Shown here piece after piece: positions 39,460 through 50,294 of a stretch of 62,500 bases of DNA. The position numbers were made by a program, and so were the translations under genes. The notes below the pieces were generated by a model. That model ran no database searches, was not told the DNA's origin, and was given only the letters and a program-made list of their open reading frames with translations. Source of the stretch: Chrysomallon squamiferum (taxonomy: Eukaryota > Mollusca > Gastropoda > Neomphalida > Peltospiridae); the NCBI GenBank assembly GCA_012295275.1, contig CM022673.1, positions 8,185,311 through 8,247,810 on the forward strand. Direction: 5' to 3'. How positions within the stretch are numbered: position 1 is the first letter of the stretch; every line of letters begins with the position of its first letter.

Positions 39460-40793
39460 TTGACTTGCATAATTATTATAAATGCACTATTTTCTGCTTC
39501 TTGCTTATTTCCGGGTTTACGCTACACTGCTTTGTTTACAATACGAGTTACACTCGAATACCATATGGTGATTATATTAGTTATCATATCATACGGAATA
39601 AATAAAAACAGGTTGATACATTGTTAAGTGGAATATATTTTATATATAAACTTTATAAAATTATCGTGAATTTGTTTGTCATATGTACTTATGTATTTTC
39701 ATGTATAACGTCATTTTCAGTAATAATTGTTTTAACTGATAAATTGTTTAAAATGAATTTACAAAGATGAGTTTGTTTTTTTCTGCATGAAAGATTATTT
39801 TTATTGTCTCCGAGCTGTAATATTCTGGTTCTGATACTTTACGTACATTTCTCAGATGTGTTGTACGAAGTAGCTTCAACATATGGTATTTATAACTGAA
39901 CAGTTACTAGCCAAACAAAGTACACACGGTTACATCTTTTAATAACTGGGTTTTAAAACAGACGTTTGTAGCATTTCTAGACTTTAATAAACATCTGTTT
40001 TCGCCGTTGACAACTGCCATATGTTGAGAGTGGTTGCCAGTGAGTCATACATTTTCCCGCGCAGATATTCGAGTCGCCAGTCATGTGATGTGATGTCCGC
40101 ACTAACACGAGTGTGCGTTCCTGCATCGATATCGATACTAAATAATAATCAAAAAACGAGTCAAGTTTTCTTAGCTGTCGCTGCGTTATCTTTATATATA
40201 TATATCCCAGCTAAATTGCGTAAGGGGTCAACCTTTGCTTACTTTGTTTACCATTTGAAATGCTAACATATGGTTCATATAGTTATCAGGTGATGTACAT
40301 CTGGACATGTATTAATTATCATTAATGGGCTGAATCATATTCGTTATGTATTGACTGGCTGTGAAATAAAAGTTATACTTGTCTGGTCGCTTTGGCAAAC
40401 AGAAAGTCCATTATTTGTAAACAGCACAGTATACGCCCTACTTTGTATGACAGTGACCATATGGTACGGTTGATTCGCCAAGCAGACGACACGGTGATGT
40501 TTTCGCGCTCAAATATCTTCACAGCAGATACAGTCTTCGGCTAACTGTCTTCGTGTATTGATTCAGCCCAAGACATAATATTGTTGCGTCGTTTTTACAG
40601 GTTTGCAGTAGACTAAAGTATACCATATGTTTGTGTTAAAAATTGATTGTTTTGTTGAAAAATATATATTTGACAGAATTTTGGAAGTTTTTAGGAGCAT
40701 TATAAGTGATATACGGGTTTATTAATGTATCTTCTTTTATTAATTAAATATTATGTAGTGTTAAGTCACATAATAATAATTTGTTTCAAATGA

Positions 40794-40871
<78 letters not shown>

Positions 40872-41527
40872 GCTAAAACTACACTGGTTTCTGATTAATT
40901 CAGTAACTTTAAAATTGGTGAAACCGAAAACGATGTCCGATTAATATCAAGTTTGCCTCCAGAAGTATTTTCAATTTAAACAGAACATTTAGCTTTTTAT
41001 TTCACTTCGTAAAACTCTAGTAATATTATTTATATCGAATAATCTATCCAAGAAATATATTTCTTAATTTAAAAATAAGATAAAAAAAAACCCAACAACA
41101 ACAAGAAAAAAATCCGAAAAAGAAAAACCACTAAAAACCCCCACAATTTAAACAGGCATTAGTTAAAAAAAAACAAATGATGTACAGATAATAATTTTCC
41201 CGCAAACAACAACAAAAAAAAAAAAAAAAAAAATTAAAACAAATAACCTTGTGATTTTGACATTTACCCAAATCGACGTCAACCATTTGAATCACATATT
41301 TATCTAGGTAAATCTGGGGTCACTCCGTCGGCAGCTGCATTTGTTGGAACCCAGGTAGCCCACGGTGTTGATAAGACGTACAAATAAAATGACATTACTT
41401 TGTACAATAGGGGCAGAGGCAGCTGCTCCGTGGACGTCGGTTGGTGTATCAGTATGGTCTTCCGGCTATCGGATCAATAAAGAACCTCAGAAACACATTT
41501 AAGATAATAATAATACTACTACTTCAG

Positions 41528-41567
<40 letters not shown>

Positions 41568-42914
41568 AAGGTGTCCTTTTGTTTTACACCATAATGCGAA
41601 CCCTAAGGCGTCCATTTGCATGTACAGTTATTTTTGTAAAAATTGGATATATTCGAGAGGGGAGTATACTTGCGTTAAGCAGACGATTGGATGCTTGCAG
41701 ACAACACATTCCTCGTCAGTGTTCGTCGAAGCGCGGTACAAATCGGAGTTATTTGTCAGGCCGACAAATAGGTGCCTAGCTCGTTATTTCGTGTCCTCAA
41801 GAGACTTTATCTCCCCCCCTCCCAACAACACCCGTCCATCACCATCTTTCACAATAGTCACTAAAGAACGAGAGATGTGTTGTTAAGCTCTGCAAGATGC
41901 TTGAAAAGATTTATTAGTAAACCGCTCAAGGGATTCACAACTACATAACGAACCGTCTGCAAAGGTGAACTTTGTGTGTTTGAGTCCTTTGGCTAGTTTA
42001 CATGATAATTATATATACGTGTTTGAACCTTAACTTCACGATGTCTTAACCCACTGTAACCTTTTCCCCGAGTCTAGACAACGCTTTAAACAGTTTTTGC
42101 AGAGTCTCGAAAGCAAAGATATTTTCTTTAAGAAACTTTACTTAATCCTCTATTATTTGAATCTAATTTGTAAGAAGAAAAAAAAAAATTGTAATGATGG
42201 GAAAAGGTTTATTAAAGACAAAATTTGGAACTATTTTTTTAACATAAACATCAACTGTCTATAGAGATTAGTCTTTGGATAAGCAGATTAACTTCATTAT
42301 GTCTGGGACTTAATAAATCAGATTACGTAACACCATTGGCGATACTTTAATTAGTCACAGGTCCTCTCCTTTCCTCTGGCATTAATTACATCGGTCATTT
42401 TAATCCTCAATTTATCATCATACATTCAAATTGACCCGACTTGGAATATACACGTATCTTATCTATCTAGCAGAAGAATTACGTTTTACTAATAACGGTT
42501 CGATCCAGCGTTAACTAATGTCGTATAACAATCTAAACAGGTTTTTCTCAGCCAATCACAACGAAGCGTCCTAGCAGAGCTAAAGACATCGATTATTCAG
42601 TATTTATTTTTGTTTCGCTAGCCGTAATGAACCTATTCCTTGATGTGTAATAGGCAGCATCTTTATCATTTTTTGAAAGATAGCTAGCTGTGTTTGTTTA
42701 AAATCATTTTAATAACCTCAAAACCATACAGGAGTATTTGTTAGTAAAACGTAAGGAAAATTTAATATTTCTAGAAATAATAATAAAATGGATATATTCT
42801 AATTTTTTTTTTTTTTTTTTTTTTTTTTTGTTCTTCTTTGTTTATTGTTTAGCTGGGGTTTGTTGTTTTTGTTTTTTTCAATAAATTTAATTTTGATATT
42901 TATTATTTCTTCAG
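39460..42914. other. Unresolved region upstream of HLH gene B
   Basis: GC-richer unique patches lie at 40000-40270, 40390-40620, 41280-41900 and 42000-42600. The array (CT)n at 40796-40869 and an A tract at 41530-41563 separate them. Two GCAGCTGC words are centred at 41334 and 41422. One or more 5'UTR exons of gene B probably lie here or in the preceding region, but I could not choose a donor. Confidence 0.35.
40796..40869. repeat. (CT)n microsatellite
   Basis: An uninterrupted CT run of about 74 bases. Confidence 0.95.
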
Positions 42915-43064
42915 ATGACCCGCATATCCTGCCGCCCCTCCTCTCCCACCCAAGTGACCGCAAAGAAATATCTGAAACTACATATCAAACGAATCAGGGA
43001 ACGAGAATATTCCAAACTGAGAGCTCTTATTCCGGCAGTTGCTTCCAAGAAGAAGGTCACCAAG
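42915..43064 (+). CDS. HLH gene B, coding exon 1 (start, helix 1)
   Basis: The acceptor TTATTTCTTCAG is followed directly by ATG. The exon encodes 50 residues and ends AAG before GTATAT, phase 0. Because ATG sits at the first exon base, an upstream non-coding exon is expected. Confidence 0.87.
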
Positions 43065-43325
43065 GTATATTATTTATTTATTTATTTACTTACTTACTTA
43101 CTTACTTGTTTGTTTGTTTTATAATTACTGGTGTCTCCTGTTAAATAAAATTGTTTATAAATGTATTTAGAAAGTTCTGCTTAAGTATCTGAATGCAAAG
43201 TGCAGATTAGCCAAAGAAATTGTTTTGACCATTCATGAATTAATTAAATAAGGATTAAGACCATGCAAGCTAACGTGCTACATTAAATATATCTTTAAGA
43301 GTAACTTTAATTCGTTTAGGCAGAT

Positions 43326-43357
<32 letters not shown>

Positions 43358-44826
43358 CTTTGTTTGTCCTTAGTCTTCTTGTATTAGACTTTCGTAGGTA
43401 AAATTGATTTTTGTTTTCGCCAAATTTCATCGCAAAATTAATCCAGATACAGTACACCACTCGTACTGGTTGACTCAGGCTTGATTAAGCATTAGTAGCA
43501 TTAATAGAATAAAATAACTATTCATTAGCATTGCTTTACCAGTGTAATTTAATTTCTGTCCTTTAATTAACGTTATCTTTAATTCATTACGGCAGCTACG
43601 GTTAACTACGACTAAGTAAAAGTATATTTGTTCTTACTGGAAGACATGTTTTGCAAAGAACGTTTCTGATGATTCGACCCTCTCTAAATTATAGTTTTTA
43701 ATTGTTCTGCCAGCTTTAGTTACTTGTCGTATTTCAGCTGTAATTAATTAATTAATTAATTTTGTACGTTTTCAGATTCAGGTCATCGAAGAAGCAGTCA
43801 GGTACATTGATGAACTTCACAAGACCTTGCTCGAACGACTGAGAGAAAAACACGGTAGGTCGTTTATTATATTACCGTATATTTCGAAACCCAGTGGTAT
43901 GCAATGTACTATCTGGTTATCTTTTTTAATTACATGTTGTGTTATGGATTCCAGCTGGAGTTTAAGCTTAATGGGGCTTGTTTCCATGAAGCATGTGTTT
44001 CATGGCCGATAGTACAAAAGCTTTGGCTATAAAATTACATTGTACATGAATCAATAGGAGATTCAATCCATAATTTATTTCATGAAACTTATATATATAT
44101 ACTCCTACGTTATTCCCCTTTTCTGGACGGCAATGCATTTCATAAATCACCTTTCCACATTATACTGAATTTTTTGATTACAAACATTATAATAATAATC
44201 TTCAATATAAACGCGAACGTTAATTTAATAATGTTTAAACTGAAGAAATAACATTTCACTTTAACAAACGAATTAGGACACTAATACTAATAAAAAAAAA
44301 AAAAAAAATGTCCTTTACGTTTATTTTTTTCACTTGTTAAATGCATTGTTGAAGAAAATATGATTTTAAATTTAATGTGCGGCGAAAAACGAAACAGATA
44401 AGGTAACATCTGGTGTGACAAGGTGGACCTATCAGTTTCGTGTTTTGGTAACATATCAACACCTGCAAATGTTTGACATGCTTGTGTATTACGATACACT
44501 GCAAACACGCTGATAGCAGCGACAGCTCTAGGTCGCGACCTTTGACTTGGCAATGTCCCAGTATATGTTTAACATAACATTAGAGAGTCGTTTCAGACAC
44601 AGCTGGCTCGGAAACATCTAAAATATTTAAATTTGATTGTTATTTTATTATTACTTTAAAAAAAAAAAAATAAAAAAAATAAAATTATATTTTGTATTAC
44701 ATGAAATCGGTAAAATTATAAATTAAAAAAGAAACGAAAAAAAAATGATATTAAACACACTGGAGTATAAAAAAATAACTAAATAACTAAATAAATAAAA
44801 ACAAAAAAAAAAAAATTAAAAATAAA

Positions 44827-44866
<40 letters not shown>

Positions 44867-45238
44867 GTAATTATAATTAGGATAACACAAATAACATGAT
44901 CAGCTTGAAAGCTGTGTTAGTAAATGAATATTAATGAAGCAATGGCTAATCGATGCTTTGCAACTGTTGCAGGTGAAATGTAGTTCAGTCTGAATTGTGA
45001 TACATCTAGCGACGACTTTTGTTTCATGTAAATTTTTCATTATTTATTCATTTGTTTAATTGTTCGTTCACTCATTTTTGTTTTTGTTTTACATAAAGAC
45101 TATTTAAAAAATAACGCTGTTTTTAATAAATGATTTAATGAATAAAAAACAAAAAAAAAACAAACCGAGATAAACATAAATAAATAAATAGCTTATAAAC
45201 AATAAAAATTAAATATAATAAATATCATAACACTTTTA

Positions 45239-45293
<55 letters not shown>

Positions 45294-46353
45294 GTAATAG
45301 TAATAGTAATAATAATAGTAATAGTAATAATAATAATAATAATAATAAAAAAATGAAACTTCAAGTAGAGGATATTTCAACTTCAACAATGCCATTAGTA
45401 ACAGTTGAGATTTATAAAAAAAAAAAAAATTAAAGAATTTAGAAAAACTTATCTCAAATCGTAAATCTCATAACCAGGTTGACACTTCCCTGCAGCTGTT
45501 ACCTCGCGCCTATCATCTTTCCTAGCCACGCCCCCTTTCATACAATCACGGCCTGCATTAGTTACCTGTAATTGGCAACCCGCGTCCTCCAGATTTGTTC
45601 CTTTCAACAAACGACGCAAGAAATGAGAGTATCTTCACAAGGGAGATAACTACAGACTGTTTTGTTCGCACAACAATGCCTCTATCAACCTTTCAGAGTT
45701 TACTTTTTTTTTTTTTTTTTTTTTTGTTCGGTGACTCTAAAGAAATTTTATTATTCCCGAATTGTGGAGGAGCGAGAAATGTTCGCGGATGTCTCGTGTT
45801 TTATCGTCGTGGGAAACACTGCGATACGATCAAAATGGCGATTATAGGGCAGATGGGTTTCTTTAGCCAATTTACCCCATGCTCTGATTAATAACCTCGC
45901 TGATCCAGCACTGATTTATAACAGTATCCGTAATCCTATACTACCCTTTTTGTTAACTAAAAAAAAAAAAAAAAAAACCGACGACTTAATATTCAAAATA
46001 TTTTGTAGATGTGGCGTTGTTACAGTTTAAAAAAAAAAAAAAAAAATGGTTGTGAAAAGTTTTAATAAACGCACTCTGTCCCCGTGCATAAGTCAACAAA
46101 TGGCACACCGGTAACGATTTAACGACGACAACAGTGTGACATAGAAAATTTACAGTGAAACACAACCTTGCATCTTTGGTTCAGATTTCAGAAACAAATA
46201 CGTTAGAGGGCGGATATAAGTTTCAAGATAAAGAAAAGAAAAGAAGAAAAAAAAGAATATAAAATAATCCAACAAATTAGTCAGGGATTTGGCTCCCATT
46301 ATATGGCTTTCATTTCTGAGCTGAAATACTAGGAACAACTTGTTCTGTTGATA

Positions 46354-46386
<33 letters not shown>

Positions 46387-47978
46387 GTTAAGAAACAATA
46401 ATGCGATATCGCATATTGCAGTGACACTACCCTTGACAGAAGGCAAGTCAATTTACAAACTATTAATTGTCGAGCAGAACACACACGACACATGGTTTGA
46501 CTCGAAACGGAGTACACCAATTTGGGAACATGAACAGCTGTATCGCTCTTCTCAATAGGAGGAGCAAAATCTGGGAACGCGCTCGGTAAAGGGGAAACAA
46601 TCACGACGATAATGGGCACGAATGGAGATTTTTTACAATTCACCATATGGTGGGTTACATTTTTGACTCTCCAGAAGGAGGGCTTCTTCCTGTAACCTCC
46701 AAGAAGCCGGACAGGCAGGCAGTGCCTCGACTTGCAGTCACAGATGGTCATCGTCGAGACAGCCAGACACCGATCGATGAAGTGGTGATGACAAACGCAC
46801 GCACAGTTTTGGCAGTTATTGGCGGGACTTGGTATGACACCGCGTGGCGTGCGCGTGTCATGCAGGCGTGGCTTCCCACCCCCCACCCCACCACACACAC
46901 CCGTCTCTGTCTGACCGTACAGATGATTTCTTCTCGACTTTGCTAATGATGTTCTTTATTCAAAACTTTATTCAAATAGTATTTGACGATTTCTACATAT
47001 GATTGTGTTTTTTTTTTTTTTTTTTTTTTTTTTTTTCATCCTTATTATATTGAATACAAAGAAATGAAGTTTATAAGAATAACATTATTTATTTATGTAA
47101 TGTGAATTTTGTCCATTAATTATTTTCTTTTTATTTGTTACCATTTACTTTATGAAAATTTTTTTGTAAGAATTTTACAAAACGTTAATCAAACTTTTAT
47201 GCTTGAAAATAAACGGGAGCTGTTATGTAAATACCTAGTTTTGTTCAACGCGCGATCAAACAAACAAAACTACCCATACACTCGCAGTCGTTAATCCTGT
47301 CTGATCGTATGTGAAAAATGTAAAGCATATTTCACCTCGTCGTTTCACGCATCACCTTTGTGAGCTGTAGTTAGTTCCCATGAGGATTAGCGCACCTGTG
47401 GTACAGAGACTGTTTTATTTGCCGACAACTTTTCACTGTTCGTCCTTTGTACGAAACACCAGCTGTTGCAAAGTCTCGCTGCCTCTGGCTACCCGAGTGT
47501 TTATAAAAGATCCGAGACATGATATTGTTTATTATTGTTCAGCTGAAATACTTAACATTCTATGCATTCATGTTGCGTCCGCTATGGGAATTCTTCATGC
47601 TAATGACTATTTGATGCAGTCAACAAGGGAGGAAACTCCAGGTCACGCCAGCGAGGCTTGAACGGAATAAATACACGACGAACGTGATCATGATGGGCTA
47701 CATGCGAATATCTGAATTCCATTATCAATTAATTTTTTTATTTTTTAATAATTTTTTTTTTTATTGCACTTATGCTATTACTGATTGTTAATTATTTTTT
47801 TCCTCTTGCTCTGTTTTCAGGTTGCCAAGCTGTGGGTATTGCTGAAGAGACTGTGAAAAACTTCGTCTATCAAATGATGCCTCGATCCATGCGATTCGAG
47901 TCCCAGCCCAAAGTTAACTTTGAAAAACAACAGAAGAGAGCCAGTTTCCTGGCCAAACGGAGGAGAAGAGATAATTAG
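42915..47978 (+). CDS. HLH gene B: small Id-like or orphan helix-loop-helix protein, 128 aa
   Basis: Exons 42915-43064, 43776-43854 and 47821-47978 join into a 128-residue frame with GT/AG borders. Helix 1 is REYSKLRALIPAVA (about residues 30-43), the loop is SKKKVTK, and helix 2 is IQVIEEAVRYIDELHKTL (from residue 51). The C-terminus is basic and ends KRRRRDN, which could serve as a nuclear localisation signal. Aligned on Pro40, the canonical E-box-contacting Glu is Lys21, and YLKLHI replaces the usual basic stretch. Direct binding to a canonical E-box is therefore doubtful. Dimerisation with other HLH factors is inferred. No Orange domain, WRPW or zipper is visible. Gene A has the same exon phases and almost the same length. 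The start was placed at the ATG that immediately follows the acceptor, as in gene A. Confidence 0.87.
43776..43854 (+). CDS. HLH gene B, coding exon 2 (helix 2)
   Basis: The 79-base exon between TACGTTTTCAG and GTAGGT encodes IQVIEEAVRYIDELHK and then TLLERLREKH. It is phase 0 in and phase 1 out, as in gene A. Confidence 0.9.
43865..45460. other. Intron 2 of gene B, left part
   Basis: AT-rich intron with (AAT)n arrays at 44825-44866 and 45239-45348. A less AT-rich patch at 44380-44570 includes CACCTG at 44460-44465. Confidence 0.6.
45470..45910. promoter_or_regulatory. Intron-2 island of gene B with CSL/E-box module
   Basis: CGTGGGAA (45808-45815), CAAAATGGC (45831-45839) and CAGATGGG (45850-45857) occur in the same order and on the same genomic strand as in the gene A intron-2 island. 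The CSL-to-E-box distance is identical, at 42 bases. GCAGCTG is near 45491. Enhancer function is inferred. Confidence 0.45.
46440..46930. promoter_or_regulatory. Second GC-rich island in intron 2 of gene B
   Basis: Unique CpG-containing sequence holds CAGATG near 46743 and two CGCGTG words (46841-46846, 46852-46857) between ATGACAC and GTGTCAT arms (46834-46861). The long minus-strand frame through it has no splice borders or recognisable domain. Confidence 0.3.
46935..47820. other. Intron 2 of gene B, right part
   Basis: A T tract at 47009-47036, then unique sequence; 47330-47700 is GC-richer and includes CACCTG near 47394. No exon is supported. Confidence 0.5.
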
Positions 47979-47996
47979 CCTTATAGGTAATACACT
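47821..47996 (+). CDS. HLH gene B, coding exon 3 and stop
   Basis: After CTCTGTTTTCAG the frame continues through CQAVGIAEETVKNFVYQMM to TAG at 47976-47978. A donor, TATAG|GTAATA, follows 18 bases after the stop. Confidence 0.87.
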
Positions 47997-48006
47997 AACT
48001 AGCTAG

Positions 48007-48007
<1 letters not shown>

Positions 48008-48087
<80 letters not shown>
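48008..48087. repeat. (CT)n microsatellite
   Basis: An uninterrupted CT run of about 79 bases, just inside the first 3'UTR intron of gene B. Confidence 0.95.
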
Positions 48088-48089
<2 letters not shown>

Positions 48090-48205
48090 ATTTATGGTAC
48101 TACTATTACACTGATGGCGTAATATACATTATAAATACTATTAACAGTGAAGTTACTTTTTATTACTATTATTATTATTATTATTATTGTTATTGTTATT
48201 TTCAG

Positions 48206-48474
48206 ATCTTCTCATATGTAAATATTCATCCTCGTCTGTGATATTAAGATATGGTGCTCTGTTTGTGGAGACAACACACCATTTACAAAGACTACCTAGT
48301 AACACCCACTCCTCTTATTAAACCAACTTAACTCTTCTGACACCATCACCGTCCATCATCGAGTAACAACACTGCCAGACATTTTCAGCCAATACGCTGT
48401 TGAACGTACAACCGGACCTGCGTCACGGACTCGACTTCTAGTTAAAGACCGGCTGCGGATAGAAGGATCGTAAA
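48206..48474 (+). other. Candidate 3'UTR exon of HLH gene B
   Basis: The acceptor TTGTTATTTTCAG at 48193-48205 and donor AAA|GTAAGT at 48475 bound 269 bases that are clearly GC-richer than both flanks. No long frame is open. Joined to the donor after the stop, it would make a spliced 3'UTR. Confidence 0.5.
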
Positions 48475-49744
48475 GTAAGTATTATTTTATATTATTCTCG
48501 TTTTTTTTTTTTTTTTTTCTTGTTTAAAAGCCATGGTAGCAGGGAACATTATCTTTGTTTTAAAAGAAATAAATTGTCAGTAATTATTATTATTTAATGC
48601 ATCCTCGGATGAAATTATGAGCATTATTTGAAACAAAATCAAAATAAAACACATTAGAACCAATTTTGATAAGAAATTTCTCAACTGTTTTTGAATAATA
48701 TTTTATATAAAAAAAGATTGCTGCTTAATTATGTAACAAATGTATACATATCTTATTTATTTATTTATTTATTTATTCTTCGTCGTCGTTGTCTTCTTCT
48801 TCTTCTTCTAATTATTATTATTATTATTTTGCAGATCACGCAGTGAACTTTGAAAACAGAAAAAAAAAAACACTGGTAAACTCTACAGCCCATGGAAGTG
48901 GAAGGCAGTCGTTATACTAAATCTTGGAATTTACACTTCATATTTAGATAATTTTTTAGTAAGGAAAGAAATGACAACTTTTTACTTATTATCATCTACA
49001 CTATTTCTACTAGAAATTGCTTTGGTACTTTTATACAAGAATATTAATAATATTATACATGTATGTGTTGATAATAGTTTATAATTCACTTGCAGAAGTG
49101 CAGTTAGAAATAATATATTTAGGAACTGTTTTGAATTTAAATGGCAATTTTGTTTGTTTTTGAGTTTTATTTTGAAAGTGGCATAAAAAAAAAAAAATAA
49201 AAAAAAAAAGACCCACCTAAATACTGAATATGTATATCAAGCCAATGCTTATGTCAGTAATATGAAACAAAAAAACTGGAAGCAGATATTTTTTTTCGAA
49301 TATTAGAATGGATCTGTTTTTGTAATTAAAAAAAATAACTCTTGTTATTAATCTCTTTAAAAAGGAATACAGTATTTGTTACATGGACTTGATGTGTTCA
49401 AGAATTAAGTTAGTATTTTTTCTAATCTGAAGTTAGTAATTAGATGGCAAGTTAACTGTTTCCGAGAGATTTTATAAACTTAAGTTTAAAAAATTGATTA
49501 AGCTTTAACTTGAATGTGCCACTAATTATTATACTTCATATTTTCTTTCGAAAATTCTTTCAATGTTATTTTGTTTTTTTAAATTTTATTATTATTTTTT
49601 TTTATTATTGCATTATCCCACTGATTTTTTAAATAATAATTATATTTACACTACAGCCCTGATCTACTTACTGAGTTATTCCCCTTGGGAAATAACCTCC
49701 CCGGAAAAATGGATGTACATTTGTACATTCTGTGCTAATATTCT

Positions 49745-49746
<2 letters not shown>

Positions 49747-49795
<49 letters not shown>
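49747..49795. repeat. About 50-base poly(A) tract with flanking direct repeats
   Basis: The A run is bordered by CTGTGCTAAT at 49730-49739 and again at 49814-49823. Confidence 0.9.
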
Positions 49796-49797
<2 letters not shown>

Positions 49798-49863
49798 AAA
49801 AAAAGAGGCAAAACTGTGCTAATGTTAAAACAGGTATATATATATATATATATACTTTCTTTC

Positions 49864-49963
49864 ATTTATTTTTCCTCTCTCTCTCTTTCATATATGTATG
49901 TATATATATAAATATATATATATATACATACACATACATACACGAGAGAGAGGAAAAATAAAT
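49864..49963. repeat. Large inverted repeat (20-bp perfect arms)
   Basis: ATTTATTTTTCCTCTCTCTC at 49864-49883 has its exact reverse complement at 49944-49963. The loop of about 60 bases is itself a partial AT/CATA palindrome. Confidence 0.85.
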
Positions 49964-50199
49964 ATAAATTATTATGAACGGGGATAAAAATAAATGGGTG
50001 GAAACTGTTTTGTTTTAGCACCGTTCTCAATCCCACTTTATTATTTTGGTGTTCAACTTCTATGATGTTTTGTAATGTTTGTTACCTCGTGTTTTTTTTT
50101 TTTGTTGCTTAGTCTGTGTTACTCGGTCATCATTTTTCTCGTTTTATATTGTACTGACTTTATCTGGAATTAAAACTGTTGCTTATAAACTGTTAGTAA

Positions 50200-50263
50200 A
50201 GTGTTTGTTTTTGTTGATAAGTTTTTAAAAAACCGTATAAACGCACGACCACATTAATACATC

Positions 50264-50294
<31 letters not shown>

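Larger units (their letters stand above)
48835..50195 (+). other. Candidate last 3'UTR exon of HLH gene B
   Basis: The acceptor TTATTATTTTGCAG precedes 48835. AT-rich non-coding sequence continues to an ATTAAA near 50170. A 50-base A tract and a large inverted repeat lie inside. The true 3' end could be earlier. Confidence 0.35.

Noticed and set aside
46329-46898. A 189-residue minus-strand open frame
   Set aside because: It crosses a long T tract, has no domain or acceptor/donor pair that I can recognise, and lies in intron 2 of gene B.
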